In this document: positions 14,753-23,129 of the stretch, piece after piece | Layout: each line of letters opens with the position of its first letter | How positions within the stretch are numbered: the stretch's first letter is position 1 | Assembly (NCBI GenBank): GCA_903970185.1 | Contig: CAJCIC010000064.1 | Span: forward strand, 1 to 46,181 | Reading direction: 5' to 3' | From: Gammaproteobacteria bacterium | GTDB taxonomy: Bacteria > Pseudomonadota > Gammaproteobacteria > Burkholderiales > Burkholderiaceae_D | DNA length: 46,181 bases | Translations under genes and position numbers: made by a program | Notes under the pieces: generated by a model | The model's input: the letters and a program-made list of their open reading frames with translations, nothing else | Told to the model about the DNA's origin: nothing | Databases searched by the model: none

Positions 14753-16630
14753 ATGCGTCAGTTTCGAGCACCGGTCGGTTTGTTGGGCCTTCTGTTTAGC
14801 TCAGCCCTTTTCGCCCAACTGGCACCTCCTGCCACTGGAGTCGACAGAAGCGGTCCCGTGCCCGCGGACGTTACCGCCCAGCCTGCTGGGAAGATCGATC
14901 TTGTCGGCGGAGACGCACAAATCATGTCGCCCGGGAAGTCTTCGCGGCGGGCTTTAGTGGGCGACACGGTGAATGAGGGCGACACGCTTGTCACCGGGGA
15001 CAAGGGCGAACTCCACCTGACGATGGCGGATTCCGGCTTCATCGCGCTTCGTCCCAATACACGCATGCAAATTGCGACCTACAAGGCTGATGGCGGTGCC
15101 GATGACCATGGAGTCTTCAATCTGGTCAGCGGTGGCATGCGGTCCATCACCGGATGGATCGGAAAATTCAACCAGAAGTCATACCAGGTTCGGACACCGA
15201 CAGCCACCGTCGGCATCCGCGGCACAGACCATGAGACACGCTATCTCCCGCCAGGATCGGCGGAAGGGCCCCCCGGGACCTATGACAAGGTCTTCTATGG
15301 CGAAACGACGATCGTAACCGGTGCCGGCGAGGCTGAAGTCAGCCCTGAGAAGGCTGGATTCAGCTCTTCTGACCCTGGCCAGCAGCCCGAAGTACTGGCG
15401 AAGGTGCCGACCTTTTTCAAGCCCGGTCCGCACGAAGACTTGATTAACGCCAAGCATGCCGAAATCCAGAAAATCATCGAACAGCGACGTGACGAACGAC
15501 GCAAGATAGTCGAGCAGTTGCGCGTCGCGTTTCTGGATGCTGCGGCCCAGCTAAAAGCGCAAGGCGACAGCAACAAAGCGGCAGACGCGCAACGCCAGGC
15601 GCAGGCAGATGCGCAGCGTCAGGCATTCGACGAACGTCGCGCTGCGCTGCATGCGAGGGAAGATGCCTTGCAAGGCGCGCGGCAGACGATTGCCGATTTA
15701 CGCATGGAAATTGCGCGCGAAGTCGCACCTGATATCGCCAGAAATCGTGAGCTAGCCGCACAACTCAAGGCTTTGCGCGACAAGAGCCAGGAGATCCGGC
15801 AAGGCTACGATGATCTGAAGGCGGCACGCAAGGCAATGGCCGATGCGAATCTTGCGGCAGCTGAAGCGCGCCAAGCATCGACCGATAGTCATCGAAAGCT
15901 GGCCGACGAGAGGCTTGAGACGCTCAAGGCAAAGCTTGCAGAATTGCAACAGCATCAGCTGGCCCTACAAGCCATGCGCCAGGCTATCAAGGATGGCTAC
16001 GCCAAGTATCCGGAAGGCAATGCCGAATTGACGGCGCAGCGACGTGCCGCAGATCAAGTTGCTGACAATGTGGCCAAGGAGCAGAGCGACTATCAGAGCG
16101 GAATCAATGCACTGTTCGAAGACAACATCGCTTTCGCTGAGGCAAACATTGAAGCTGCCAAAGCGCAGCGCATCAACACCGAGCAGCAGGTCGCGGATTT
16201 CAACGCAAAGGATGAAGAGCTTGCCCAGGAACAATCAGCCATCGACACAAGCCGCGAAAACCTGCAGGAGAAGAGCGTCATTGATCCTGCAAAAAAGGCG
16301 CATGTCCATGACCTGATCCTGAAGGTCCGGGCAGCCGTGCAGGCGCTACGCGAAGAGCGCAAGAATATTCTGGCAGGATGGAAAGCGCTCAGCGCAGAGG
16401 ATTCCCGTGGCGCAGCGCAACGGCAAAATGCCAACGCTGACGAACTCAAGAAGATTCGGGAAAAACATCAGCAGGTCAACGAGAAGCTGGCCGATCTGCA
16501 AAGTGAGACTGCATCCATGCAGCAGGAGATCAGGAGCCTCTACGAAGCGGAGCAGAAGCGCTACCTGGAAGAGCTAAGAGCAGCGCGACAGCAGCAAACG
16601 AGTCCGGACGCGACTGCGGATCCAAACTGA
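14753..16630 (+). CDS. Exported FecR-domain protein with long coiled coil
   Basis: The start is ATG 14753, which leads directly into a signal peptide (APVGLLGLLFSSALFAQ); a TTG 24 nt earlier only adds a short polar leader. Residues about 45-175 form a FecR-type domain, with FNLVSGGMRSITGWIGKFN and TPTATVGIRGTDHE. From about 235 to 615 the protein is Ala/Gln/Glu/Arg-rich with heptad-like spacing, predicted as a long alpha-helical coiled coil (ERRKIVEQLRVAFLDAAAQL and similar). The product is about 625 aa. A periplasmic scaffold or sensor is plausible, but no function is known to me. The FecR motifs match those of the protein at 44334-45722, so the two are paralogous in that part. It lies downstream of pilU and is probably co-transcribed. 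Confidence 0.85.
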   Translation: MRQFRAPVGLLGLLFSSALFAQLAPPATGVDRSGPVPADVTAQPAGKIDLVGGDAQIMSPGKSSRRALVGDTVNEGDTLVTGDKGELHLTMADSGFIALRPNTRMQIATYKADGGADDHGVFNLVSGGMRSITGWIGKFNQKSYQVRTPTATVGIRGTDHETRYLPPGSAEGPPGTYDKVFYGETTIVTGAGEAEVSPEKAGFSSSDPGQQPEVLAKVPTFFKPGPHEDLINAKHAEIQKIIEQRRDERRKIVEQLRVAFLDAAAQLKAQGDSNKAADAQRQAQADAQRQAFDERRAALHAREDALQGARQTIADLRMEIAREVAPDIARNRELAAQLKALRDKSQEIRQGYDDLKAARKAMADANLAAAEARQASTDSHRKLADERLETLKAKLAELQQHQLALQAMRQAIKDGYAKYPEGNAELTAQRRAADQVADNVAKEQSDYQSGINALFEDNIAFAEANIEAAKAQRINTEQQVADFNAKDEELAQEQSAIDTSRENLQEKSVIDPAKKAHVHDLILKVRAAVQALREERKNILAGWKALSAEDSRGAAQRQNANADELKKIREKHQQVNEKLADLQSETASMQQEIRSLYEAEQKRYLEELRAARQQQTSPDATADPN

Positions 16631-16687
16631 CCGCGGTCTTTTGGGGGCGAGAGGCGCTCCTTACTCCCGGCTCTTAACGCGGTCAGT
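16626..16687. terminator. Possible hairpin between convergent genes
   Basis: ACTGACCGCG at 16626-16635 and CGCGGTCAGT at 16678-16687 are perfect inverted complements across a 42-nt loop. They lie between the converging ends of the FecR/coiled-coil gene and the arsI-like gene. The loop is long and no strong T-run follows, so a role as bidirectional terminator is tentative. Confidence 0.35.
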
Positions 16688-16689
16688 GC

Positions 16690-17199
16690 TCACTTCAAAA
16701 TGATGGCCGGTCCAAGAGCTCGTGTCACCGATCCAGTGATCAAGAAATCATTCGGTGGGGCTTGGAGCCGATGCGCAACAGGCGTTCTGGAATTCGGCCT
16801 GCTGCGCCGAAGTTTTTTTGCTTTTTCACTGAAAACCGGGATGTCGCGCAGTGTGTGGAAGTGCTCCCAAGCGACGCCTTGCGGATCGGTGACCCAATGC
16901 TTTTCGCTGTTGGCGTAGCAGCAGGTGGTCGTCCCCTCATCGAGGAGCGCCATGTCAGCCGCGCGAGCGCGGGCTTTGAGTTCGCCAAGCTCATTTGCGT
17001 CGTCCGTCTGAAAACCCAGATGGTCGACACCGATCGCAGCGCCGCGCGTGGAAATGGCGAAGTTGACGCGGGGATCGTCGAGCATCCATTTGGCGTAGTC
17101 CGCCTCAATTCGCGCGGGCGCGGCCGCAAACATCTTCGAATAGAAATCGATGCTTTGGGCGATGTCTTGAACATGGAGGTGAACGTGGAAGCGCTTCAT
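16690..17199 (-). CDS. arsI: ArsI/CadI-like VOC-family protein (probable C-As lyase)
   Basis: A vicinal-oxygen-chelate (glyoxalase/dioxygenase fold) protein of 169 aa. It begins KRFHVHLHVQDIAQSIDFYS and carries a second His near 60 (GVDHLGF), a vicinal Cys pair at 93-94 (TTCCYANSEK) and a Glu at 112 (GVAWEHFHT). That pattern is typical of the ArsI/CadI family. ArsI cleaves the carbon-arsenic bond of trivalent organoarsenicals; related CadI proteins are metal-induced. ATG 17199 follows AAGGAG closely; the longer frame to 17322 lies inside arsR. The last 40 residues are basic and lack the Cys-rich tail seen in many homologues. It is 10 nt downstream of arsR, so it is surely controlled by it. 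Confidence 0.85.
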   Translation of the reverse strand: MKRFHVHLHVQDIAQSIDFYSKMFAAAPARIEADYAKWMLDDPRVNFAISTRGAAIGVDHLGFQTDDANELGELKARARAADMALLDEGTTTCCYANSEKHWVTDPQGVAWEHFHTLRDIPVFSEKAKKLRRSRPNSRTPVAHRLQAPPNDFLITGSVTRALGPAIILK

Positions 17200-17209
17200 G
17201 AATAACTCC

Positions 17210-17569
17210 TTAAGATGGGCAGGGCGATCTGCTTTCGGCGAGGCATGCCTCCCCCTGACAGCAGTTTTCCGTGAGGTATGAAAGCAGTGCGTCCATTCGG
17301 TCAAAAGCTGCGCGGTAGACAAGGAAACGACCCTGACGCTCCTGTGTCACGAGGCCGGCATTCACGAGCTCCTTGAGATGGAAAGACAGCGCGCTCGGAG
17401 CCACCCCCATGCCTTCTGCGAGGGTCCCAGGGGTCAATCCATCATGCCCCGCGACTACGAGCGCCCGGAAAGCATGCAGCCGGTGAGGCTGGGCGAGGGC
17501 CGCCAGCGCGCTGATCGTTTCGGCTTCGCTGTATTGAATGGCAATCGAGGGAGCTGCGATCAATGTCAT
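17210..17569 (-). CDS. arsR: ArsR-family metalloregulatory repressor
   Basis: A 119-aa winged-helix repressor with ALAQPHRLHAFRALV, an HTH around residues 45-75 (LAEGMGVAPSALSFHLKELVNAGLV) and a wing (QERQGRFLVYR). The classical CVC metal motif in the recognition helix is absent. The cysteines are at the C-terminus (ENCCQGEAC, residues 103, 104, 109), the arrangement of ArsR subgroups that sense As(III) or organoarsenicals through C-terminal thiols. It is first in an operon with arsI. Its ATG lies inside a perfect palindrome that is likely its own operator. Confidence 0.92.
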   Translation of the reverse strand: MTLIAAPSIAIQYSEAETISALAALAQPHRLHAFRALVVAGHDGLTPGTLAEGMGVAPSALSFHLKELVNAGLVTQERQGRFLVYRAAFDRMDALLSYLTENCCQGEACLAESRSPCPS

Positions 17570-17600
17570 ATTTCAATATTACTCGAACTATTGAAATATG
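17567..17600 (-). promoter_or_regulatory. Probable ArsR operator palindrome over the arsR start codon
   Basis: CATATTTCAATA at 17567-17578 and TATTGAAATATG at 17589-17600 are perfect 12-bp inverted complements with a 10-nt spacer. The left arm contains the arsR initiation codon. The AT-rich palindrome stands out in GC-rich surroundings and fits an ArsR-family dimer site, so autorepression is likely. Confidence 0.75.
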
Positions 17601-17914
17601 TCCATAGATTTTTCGATGCCCGGCATCCAGCACGATCTTCCACGCTGCGGATCGGGCTACTCTCGCAACGCTCTTGCGCTCATCCGCAACGCGGCAAAGT
17701 GCCGACGGTCGTTGAGTAGTTGCGGTCACCTCCAGCCGTGTTTTTGCAAGACGAAGGCGCAATTGAGTGGTGACTTGGCCCACTCCCATTGATATCAGCG
17801 TATATACCGAAGTCGTCTGGTCTGCGGTTGCTGTCGATTGCTGTCCTGCCCGCTGCTGTATTCTTGTGCGAAGCGACCCGACGCCGGCGCAATCAACTGA
17901 AATGAGGCCTTTGG
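17601..17914. other. Divergent intergenic region, arsR / alcohol dehydrogenase
   Basis: About 310 bp without a supported gene. Short frames on both strands have no family resemblance. It must hold the promoters for arsR-arsI and for the dehydrogenase, but I find no convincing -35/-10 pair beyond the AT-rich operator at its left end. Confidence 0.5.
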
Positions 17915-18901
17915 ATGCAAGCGATGGTTCTCAACTCGCAAGCAAGTGAACTCATCTGGACTGAGCTTCCAGATCGCTTGCCCGATGCGCATGAAATTCG
18001 AATTTCGATCAGCGCATGCGGTGTGTGTCGAACCGATTTGCATGTGCTTGACGGCGAATTACCAGACATCAAATATCCAATCATTCCCGGCCATGAAATC
18101 GTAGGACACATTGACATGCTAGGGGCGGCGGTCAAGGATTTCCATGCTGGCCAGCGCGTCGGAGTTCCCTGGCTTGGACATACCTGCGGCGTTTGCATGT
18201 TTTGCAAGAGCCAGCAGGAAAATCTCTGTGATCACCCAAGCTTCACGGGCTATACGCGAGATGGTGGTTTCGCTACGTCGGTCATTGCGGATGCAAGATT
18301 TGTCTTTGCCCTGCCTGAAGGACGTAGCGATGTTGCGACCGCGCCGCTGCTTTGCGCAGGGCTCATCGGATGGCGGTCGCTGGAAATGGTCGGCGATGGT
18401 CAGAGGCTTGGAATCTATGGGTTTGGAGCGGCAGGGCACATCGTTGCCCAGATTGCCAAGTTTCAGAAGAGATCGGTTTTTGCCTTTACCCGCCCTGGCG
18501 ATAGCGCGGGGCAAGACTTTGCCAAAAGCGTGGGTGTCGACTGGGCCGGTGACAGTGATCAAACTCCACCTGAGATGCTTGATGGCGCGATCATTTACGC
18601 GCCTGTCGGGGATTTGGTTCCGCTTGCTCTTCGTGCGGTTCGCAAGGGAGGGCGCGTGGTCTGCGCGGGCATTCACATGTCCGATATTCCCCGTTTTCCG
18701 TATCGGATCCTGTGGGAAGAGCGCTCGCTGCGTTCAGTGGCAAACCTGACACGAGCCGATGGCCTGAAATTTTTCTCGGTCCTTCCCGCAATGGACATCA
18801 CGACGCATACCAGGACGTATGCCCTCAGGGACGCGAACCAGGCGCTCGCTGATTTGCGAAATGGTGAGTTTTCTGGTGCAGCGGTATTGGTTCCGGATTA
18901 A
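17915..18901 (+). CDS. Zinc-dependent alcohol dehydrogenase, MDR family
   Basis: A 328-aa medium-chain dehydrogenase. Catalytic zinc ligands are Cys38 (GVCRTD), His60-Glu61 (PGHEIVGH) and probably a later residue. Structural zinc cysteines are 91, 94, 97 and 105 (CGVCMFCKSQQENLC). The Rossmann motif is GIYGFGAAGHIVAQIA near residue 169. It fits the AdhA-type single-chain alcohol dehydrogenases that oxidise or reduce short alcohols and aldehydes with NAD(P). ATG 17915 has GAGG a few bases upstream. It stands alone, divergent from arsR; no link to arsenic is evident. Confidence 0.9.
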   Translation: MQAMVLNSQASELIWTELPDRLPDAHEIRISISACGVCRTDLHVLDGELPDIKYPIIPGHEIVGHIDMLGAAVKDFHAGQRVGVPWLGHTCGVCMFCKSQQENLCDHPSFTGYTRDGGFATSVIADARFVFALPEGRSDVATAPLLCAGLIGWRSLEMVGDGQRLGIYGFGAAGHIVAQIAKFQKRSVFAFTRPGDSAGQDFAKSVGVDWAGDSDQTPPEMLDGAIIYAPVGDLVPLALRAVRKGGRVVCAGIHMSDIPRFPYRILWEERSLRSVANLTRADGLKFFSVLPAMDITTHTRTYALRDANQALADLRNGEFSGAAVLVPD

Positions 18902-19066
18902 GACCTTCCTCCTGGCATTCCGGCCATCCCGCCGCGTCGTGCCGATGAATGCGTCGGTGCAGTCGAGAAACGTCAGTGAATGGTGGGTGGGAACTATCCG
19001 GTGAGGCCAGCGGCAAAGGCTCAGAGTGCTTTTCTCTTCCCTTGTTAAGCGCGAATGCCGAGAAAC

Positions 19067-20281
19067 TCAGGAGCGGCGATTGCCGCGATCCAGCGCCGAT
19101 TGGTCGAACTGTTTGGCCAGCTTGAGTTCTTGCCCCTGGTAATTGGACGCGAATGCTTCGCCGTAAAGCGCGTCGGGTCGTTCTGCCATGCGCTCATAGC
19201 GCAGCCATCCGACGGTTTGGCCATGCTCGAGAAGAAACGGCACTTCATGGGAGCGCACTTCAAGGACGCCGCGGCTGCTGCCGGCTTTTTTCGTGCGGGC
19301 GTCCCATCCGAAGCCCGGATCGAAGAACCCTGCGTAGTGAACGCGAAATTCGCCGGCCCGCGTATCGTAGGGCAGCATTTCGGCCGCGAAATCAGGCGGC
19401 ACGGCAATGGCTTCCTTGGTCATGAATATATAAAACTCGTCGGGGTCGAGAATCAGGGAATTTCTGCGGTGAAAGGCGATCGGCTCCCAGAATTCGAAGG
19501 GGTCATAGTCGCGGCGCTCCAGATCGATGCGCTTGACGTGTTTCTTAGCCCGCCAGCCGATCAGCCCACCCTCGCTGCCGTTGCCGCGCAGATCGATCGT
19601 AAAGGGAAGCATTCCTGTTGTCGCGAGTCCCCCTGACGATGCATCTGCAACCTGGCCTTCAGAGACGAGCTGCTTCCATTCAGCAGAAGTGATCTGTTTT
19701 GGAGCCTCACCGCGGGTCCGTTGAAAACGCAATTGGTTCAAGCGCGTGCCGGTCTTGACCACAACGCTGAAGCTGCGTGGGGCGATCTCAAGGTAGAGTT
19801 GCCCCCGGTATCCTTCTTCGACCTGATCAAAAAGCGACGCCTCGTCGGCAATCAAGCGTGTCAGGATGTCAAGCCGTCCGGTCGAGCTTTTCGGATTGGC
19901 AAACGCCTGAACATCCGCCCTAAGCTTGATCGCTTCGAGCAGGGGCACGACGTATACACGGCCCTTCTCAAGCACCGCGCCCTTGCTCAGGTCGATCGCG
20001 AAGCGCTTGAACTCGGCGTCCAATGCGGCCATTTTTTCCAGCACTTTCGTGCCTTTGCCAGGCAAAAAGCTCGCGTCAACCGGGTACGCAAAATGGCCAA
20101 GGCGCAAATCGAGACTCGCAGGCTGGATCTGGTCTACCGTAATCGGTGCATGCAGATCCATATCTCGGGGCGCGCTGATTTCGCCGACCGCGATCATCTC
20201 GCGTATCTTCTGGCAGGGCAGTATGCCTGTGTACGCCGGCGATCGGGCGCTTGCTTCGGCGGCGGCTGGTACTGCGGGCAT
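19067..20281 (-). CDS. dcd: dCTP deaminase-like protein with two dUTPase-fold domains
   Basis: A 404-aa protein of the long 2'-deoxycytidine 5'-triphosphate deaminase type. The first trimeric dUTPase-fold half (about 50-190) contains IQPASLDLRLG, NPKSSTGRLD and GYRGQLYLEI. The second half (about 225-395) contains IAFHRRNSLILDPDEFYIFM, VPPDFAAEMLPYD and FFDPGFG. The usual deaminase is near 190 aa with one such domain. The predicted role is dCTP to dUTP for thymidylate synthesis. ATG 20281 is preferred, with AGGAC upstream; the open frame continues to 20815 but the extra part is unlike any protein. The membrane protein gene upstream is co-oriented at a distance of about 180 nt. Confidence 0.82.
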   Translation of the reverse strand: MPAVPAAAEASARSPAYTGILPCQKIREMIAVGEISAPRDMDLHAPITVDQIQPASLDLRLGHFAYPVDASFLPGKGTKVLEKMAALDAEFKRFAIDLSKGAVLEKGRVYVVPLLEAIKLRADVQAFANPKSSTGRLDILTRLIADEASLFDQVEEGYRGQLYLEIAPRSFSVVVKTGTRLNQLRFQRTRGEAPKQITSAEWKQLVSEGQVADASSGGLATTGMLPFTIDLRGNGSEGGLIGWRAKKHVKRIDLERRDYDPFEFWEPIAFHRRNSLILDPDEFYIFMTKEAIAVPPDFAAEMLPYDTRAGEFRVHYAGFFDPGFGWDARTKKAGSSRGVLEVRSHEVPFLLEHGQTVGWLRYERMAERPDALYGEAFASNYQGQELKLAKQFDQSALDRGNRRS

Positions 20282-20460
20282 CAAGAAAGTCCTGTCAGTT
20301 GCGCACGGTCGTCGGCGTTGCAATGCGGGCGCAGTGCGACCGTCGATAAGGTCGCGAGGCGCGCAAAGTTTGCAATTGTAACCCGCGCACCCGCGAAAAC
20401 TTGCGGCGTCAAAGCGCTTGTGACGGGCGCAAATGGCACGACTGCGATCGATGCCAGGTC

Positions 20461-20892
20461 TTACGGTGCACCCGCGGAGACTTGCGAATCCGCGGGCGCT
20501 GGCTTGGCGCGTCCGGCTCGTGACAACGCAAGTCGTAACCTGTTTTTGGCAAGGAGTTGAAATGCACAATAGTGCATGAGGCCGACCTGCAACGCGACGA
20601 GCACGGCAAAAAACGTGATGTGCGAGAACGAGAAAATCAGGCCGCCATAAACCATTCCCGTGGCAAGGCTCGCGAGGGCGCTCAGCACGCGCGAGGAGTT
20701 CACGAGCACGAGCAGGGCAAAGAGGATCAGCCCAGCCAGCACGCTCTCTGGCAGCGACACGAACTGGGAAGAAAGCCACATTGCAGCGAAAATGCCATCG
20801 GCCGCACAGACCCAAATGGCGCCGATCAGCAGCACATTGGGTGGCAGTTCGGCGAGGACGCCGAATTGATGCGTTGAGAGCTTTGGATCCAT
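20461..20892 (-). CDS. Small four-helix membrane protein, unknown
   Basis: The 143-aa protein has four hydrophobic stretches: NVLLIGAIWVCAADGIFAAM, SVLAGLILFALLVLVN, ALASLATGMVYGGLIFSF and ITFFAVLVALQVGLMHYCAF. A basic C-terminal tail (NRLRLALSRAGRAKP) suggests a cytoplasmic C-terminus. ATG at 20892 is chosen because the longer frame to 20988 adds a polar leader that is not signal-like. I do not recognise the family. It lies upstream of the dcd-like gene on the same strand and divergent from the branched-chain amino-acid transporter operon. Confidence 0.7.
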   Translation of the reverse strand: MDPKLSTHQFGVLAELPPNVLLIGAIWVCAADGIFAAMWLSSQFVSLPESVLAGLILFALLVLVNSSRVLSALASLATGMVYGGLIFSFSHITFFAVLVALQVGLMHYCAFQLLAKNRLRLALSRAGRAKPAPADSQVSAGAP

Positions 20893-21074
20893 GTTCAGGC
20901 CGCCACGAGATTGATCTCTCGCGTCAGTGTTTTTCCCTATACGAGCGACGCAGCACCAGAATACTGCCGATTCGTATCCGATCGGCATACAATTTAGCTG
21001 CGACGCCCAAAATCGATAACAGTCGCGCCATTTTACGAAGCTGACATAACAGCTCTACAAAGAGGAGACGACAA

Positions 21075-22214
21075 ATGTTGAGAAATGCCTTTGGCATGGT
21101 GGTGTCTTTGGCTGCGATTGCGTTGACTGCAGTCGGAGCTGCGGCACACGCCGCAGACCCGATCAAAATCGGCATGGTTGCACCGTCTACGGGACCGGTT
21201 GCCGAGTCCGGCAAGTTCCAGACTGAAGGCGCAATGCTCGCAGTCGATGAAATCAACAAGGCTGGCGGCGTACTCGGGCGCCAGCTTCAGCTTGTCATCG
21301 AGGATGACCAGAGTACCAACCCCGGAGTCATCCTGGCCTTTAGCAAGGTGGCAGGCGACAAGGACATCGTCGCCTTCCTCGGTCCGATTCGCAGCACCCA
21401 GGTGCATGCCATGGCGCCAGATGTGCTGAAGGTCGCAAAGCCGGTCCTGATCGGTGGCACCGATCCGTCCTTGACGCACATGGGAAATCCGTGGCTTTTC
21501 CGCTTTCGCCCGAACGACAGCTATTCAGCTCGCGTGATTGCCGACTTCGGCGTCAATACGCTTGGCAAGAAGAAGTGGGCCGTGGTGCATGCGACTGACG
21601 CATTTGGCACGGCTGGCATGACTTCGCTCGTCGCCTCCCTCAAGTCGATGGGCGTCGAGCCGGTTCTGGTGCAAGGCTACACCAGCAATTCACAGGATTT
21701 CACGCCGGTGGTTCTCGCTGTCAAGCAATCCGGTGCCGACATCCTCGGTACCTATATGACCAATGAGCCCGATCAGGGAATTTTCGCCAAGCAGCTGCAG
21801 CAGCTTGGTGTCAAGCCTGCGTGGGTGGGCTCGCCCACGACGGTCACGACGACCGCGCTCAAACTTGCCGGCGCGGCGCTGTACGGATCCTACGCCGTGG
21901 TCGATTTCAATCGCGACTCGAGCCCGGCTGCCAAGGAATTCGCGGCCAAGTACGAGGCGGCCTATAAGACCACTCCCGACATCTTCGGCTCGTGGGCCTA
22001 CGATGCGGTGCACGTGCTTGCGCTTGCAATTGCCAATGGCAAGAGTCTTGAACCCGAGAAAGTGCGTCAAGCCATCCTTGCCGTGCAGGGGTACCAGGGT
22101 GCAGAGGGGGTCTACAACTTCGACAAGAACGGTGACGGCCTGCACGGCTATAACATCGTCAAGAACAACGACGGCACCATCGTTTTCGAAAAGCACATCG
22201 ACTTCAAGGACTAA
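21075..22214 (+). CDS. Branched-chain amino-acid type ABC transporter, substrate-binding protein
   Basis: A periplasmic binding protein of the LivJ/LivK (type I fold) family, 379 aa. The signal peptide ends near AAAHAADP (residue 27). The mature part starts IKIGMVAPSTGPVAESG and continues GAMLAVDEINKAGGVLGRQL, FLGPIRSTQV and GGTDPSLTHMGNPWLFRF. AGAGGAGA-type ribosome binding sequence (GAGGAGA) precedes the ATG. It is the first gene of a four-gene operon with two permease parts and two ATPases. The ligand may be a branched-chain amino acid, urea, an amide or an aromatic acid; sequence alone does not decide. Confidence 0.92.
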   Translation: MLRNAFGMVVSLAAIALTAVGAAAHAADPIKIGMVAPSTGPVAESGKFQTEGAMLAVDEINKAGGVLGRQLQLVIEDDQSTNPGVILAFSKVAGDKDIVAFLGPIRSTQVHAMAPDVLKVAKPVLIGGTDPSLTHMGNPWLFRFRPNDSYSARVIADFGVNTLGKKKWAVVHATDAFGTAGMTSLVASLKSMGVEPVLVQGYTSNSQDFTPVVLAVKQSGADILGTYMTNEPDQGIFAKQLQQLGVKPAWVGSPTTVTTTALKLAGAALYGSYAVVDFNRDSSPAAKEFAAKYEAAYKTTPDIFGSWAYDAVHVLALAIANGKSLEPEKVRQAILAVQGYQGAEGVYNFDKNGDGLHGYNIVKNNDGTIVFEKHIDFKD

Positions 22215-22253
22215 GCCAAGGCACGATGACCAGGTACCCGTGAGACTCTGAGA

Positions 22254-23129
22254 ATGGGGTTCAATCTGCAGTTGCTTTTCACCGGCATCGGGGTGGGAAG
22301 CATCTATGCGCTGGTTGCGCTGGGCTTCGTTCTCATCTATCGGGCAACCAACGTGGTCAATTTCGCCCAGGGGGATTTCGCCATGCTTGGCGCATTCTCG
22401 ATGGTCGTGCTCGCCATCGATTTCGGCTTGCCCTATTGGCTTAGCATCATCCTTACGCTGGCCGCGCTTGCCGCCTTTGGCTCGATATTCAATCTGGCCG
22501 TGTACTACCCCTTGCGCAATCGCAGTTTTCTGCCGGTCATCATCAGTACCATCGGCGCATCGATCCTTCTCGAAAACGGCGTCCTGGCCGCATATGGCCC
22601 CCGGCCGCAAAGCCTGCCCACCGTGTTTTCAGGGCAAGGCATCACCATCGGCTCGGTTTTCCTTGACAGCCAGTATCTTCTTATCATCGGTGTGGCCGCG
22701 GCCATGGTGGCGTTCCAGTTCCTCTTTTTCGAGCGCACCTTCATCGGCAAGAAACTCCAGGCGGTTTCGCAGGACAAGGAAATGGCTTCGCTGCTTGGCA
22801 TTTCAGTGGGCACCATGATCATGGTGACGTTCATCTACAGTGCGACGCTTGGCGGTCTTGCCGGCGTGCTGGTTGCGCCAATCCTTTTCGTATCGGTTGG
22901 CATGGGTTCGTCAATCGCGCTAAAGGCTTTTGCCGCGAGCATCATCGGCGGCTTTGGCGAGGTCACAGGCGCAATCATTGGTGGACTGATTCTCGGTGTC
23001 ATCGAGACCTTCGGCGCCGCATACATTTCGGTACCGTACAAGGACGCTTTCGCCTTTCTCGCCCTCTTTATTGTCCTTCTGTTTCGACCCCAGGGCCTTC
23101 TTGGTGAGCGCGTTGCGGAGAAGGCATGA
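22254..23129 (+). CDS. livH: ABC transporter permease, LivH type
   Basis: A 291-aa inner-membrane permease with about eight hydrophobic segments. It begins LLFTGIGVGSIYALVALGF and has the LivH signature VNFAQGDFAMLGAF near residue 36. The cytoplasmic coupling region is near MASLLGISVGTMIMVTF. The stop overlaps the next gene by 4 nt (ATGA). It pairs with the LivM half of the next product to form the transmembrane channel. Confidence 0.94.
   Translation: MGFNLQLLFTGIGVGSIYALVALGFVLIYRATNVVNFAQGDFAMLGAFSMVVLAIDFGLPYWLSIILTLAALAAFGSIFNLAVYYPLRNRSFLPVIISTIGASILLENGVLAAYGPRPQSLPTVFSGQGITIGSVFLDSQYLLIIGVAAAMVAFQFLFFERTFIGKKLQAVSQDKEMASLLGISVGTMIMVTFIYSATLGGLAGVLVAPILFVSVGMGSSIALKAFAASIIGGFGEVTGAIIGGLILGVIETFGAAYISVPYKDAFAFLALFIVLLFRPQGLLGERVAEKA

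Noticed and set aside
14753..15300. FecR protein as anti-sigma regulator of iron uptake
   Set aside because: It has a signal peptide and no cytoplasmic sigma-binding N-terminus or FecI/TonB receptor neighbours, so only the domain resemblance is kept.
19721..20560. 279-codon plus-strand open frame
   Set aside because: It is antisense to the dcd-like gene, which has two conserved domains. The translation is low in motif content.
20282..20815. N-terminal extension of the dcd-like protein to 582 codons
   Set aside because: The added part is Arg/Cys-rich, overlaps the small membrane protein gene and has no family resemblance. ATG 20281 has a better ribosome binding site.
21690..22610. 306-codon minus-strand open frame
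   Set aside because: It is antisense to the binding protein and livH and has no motif.
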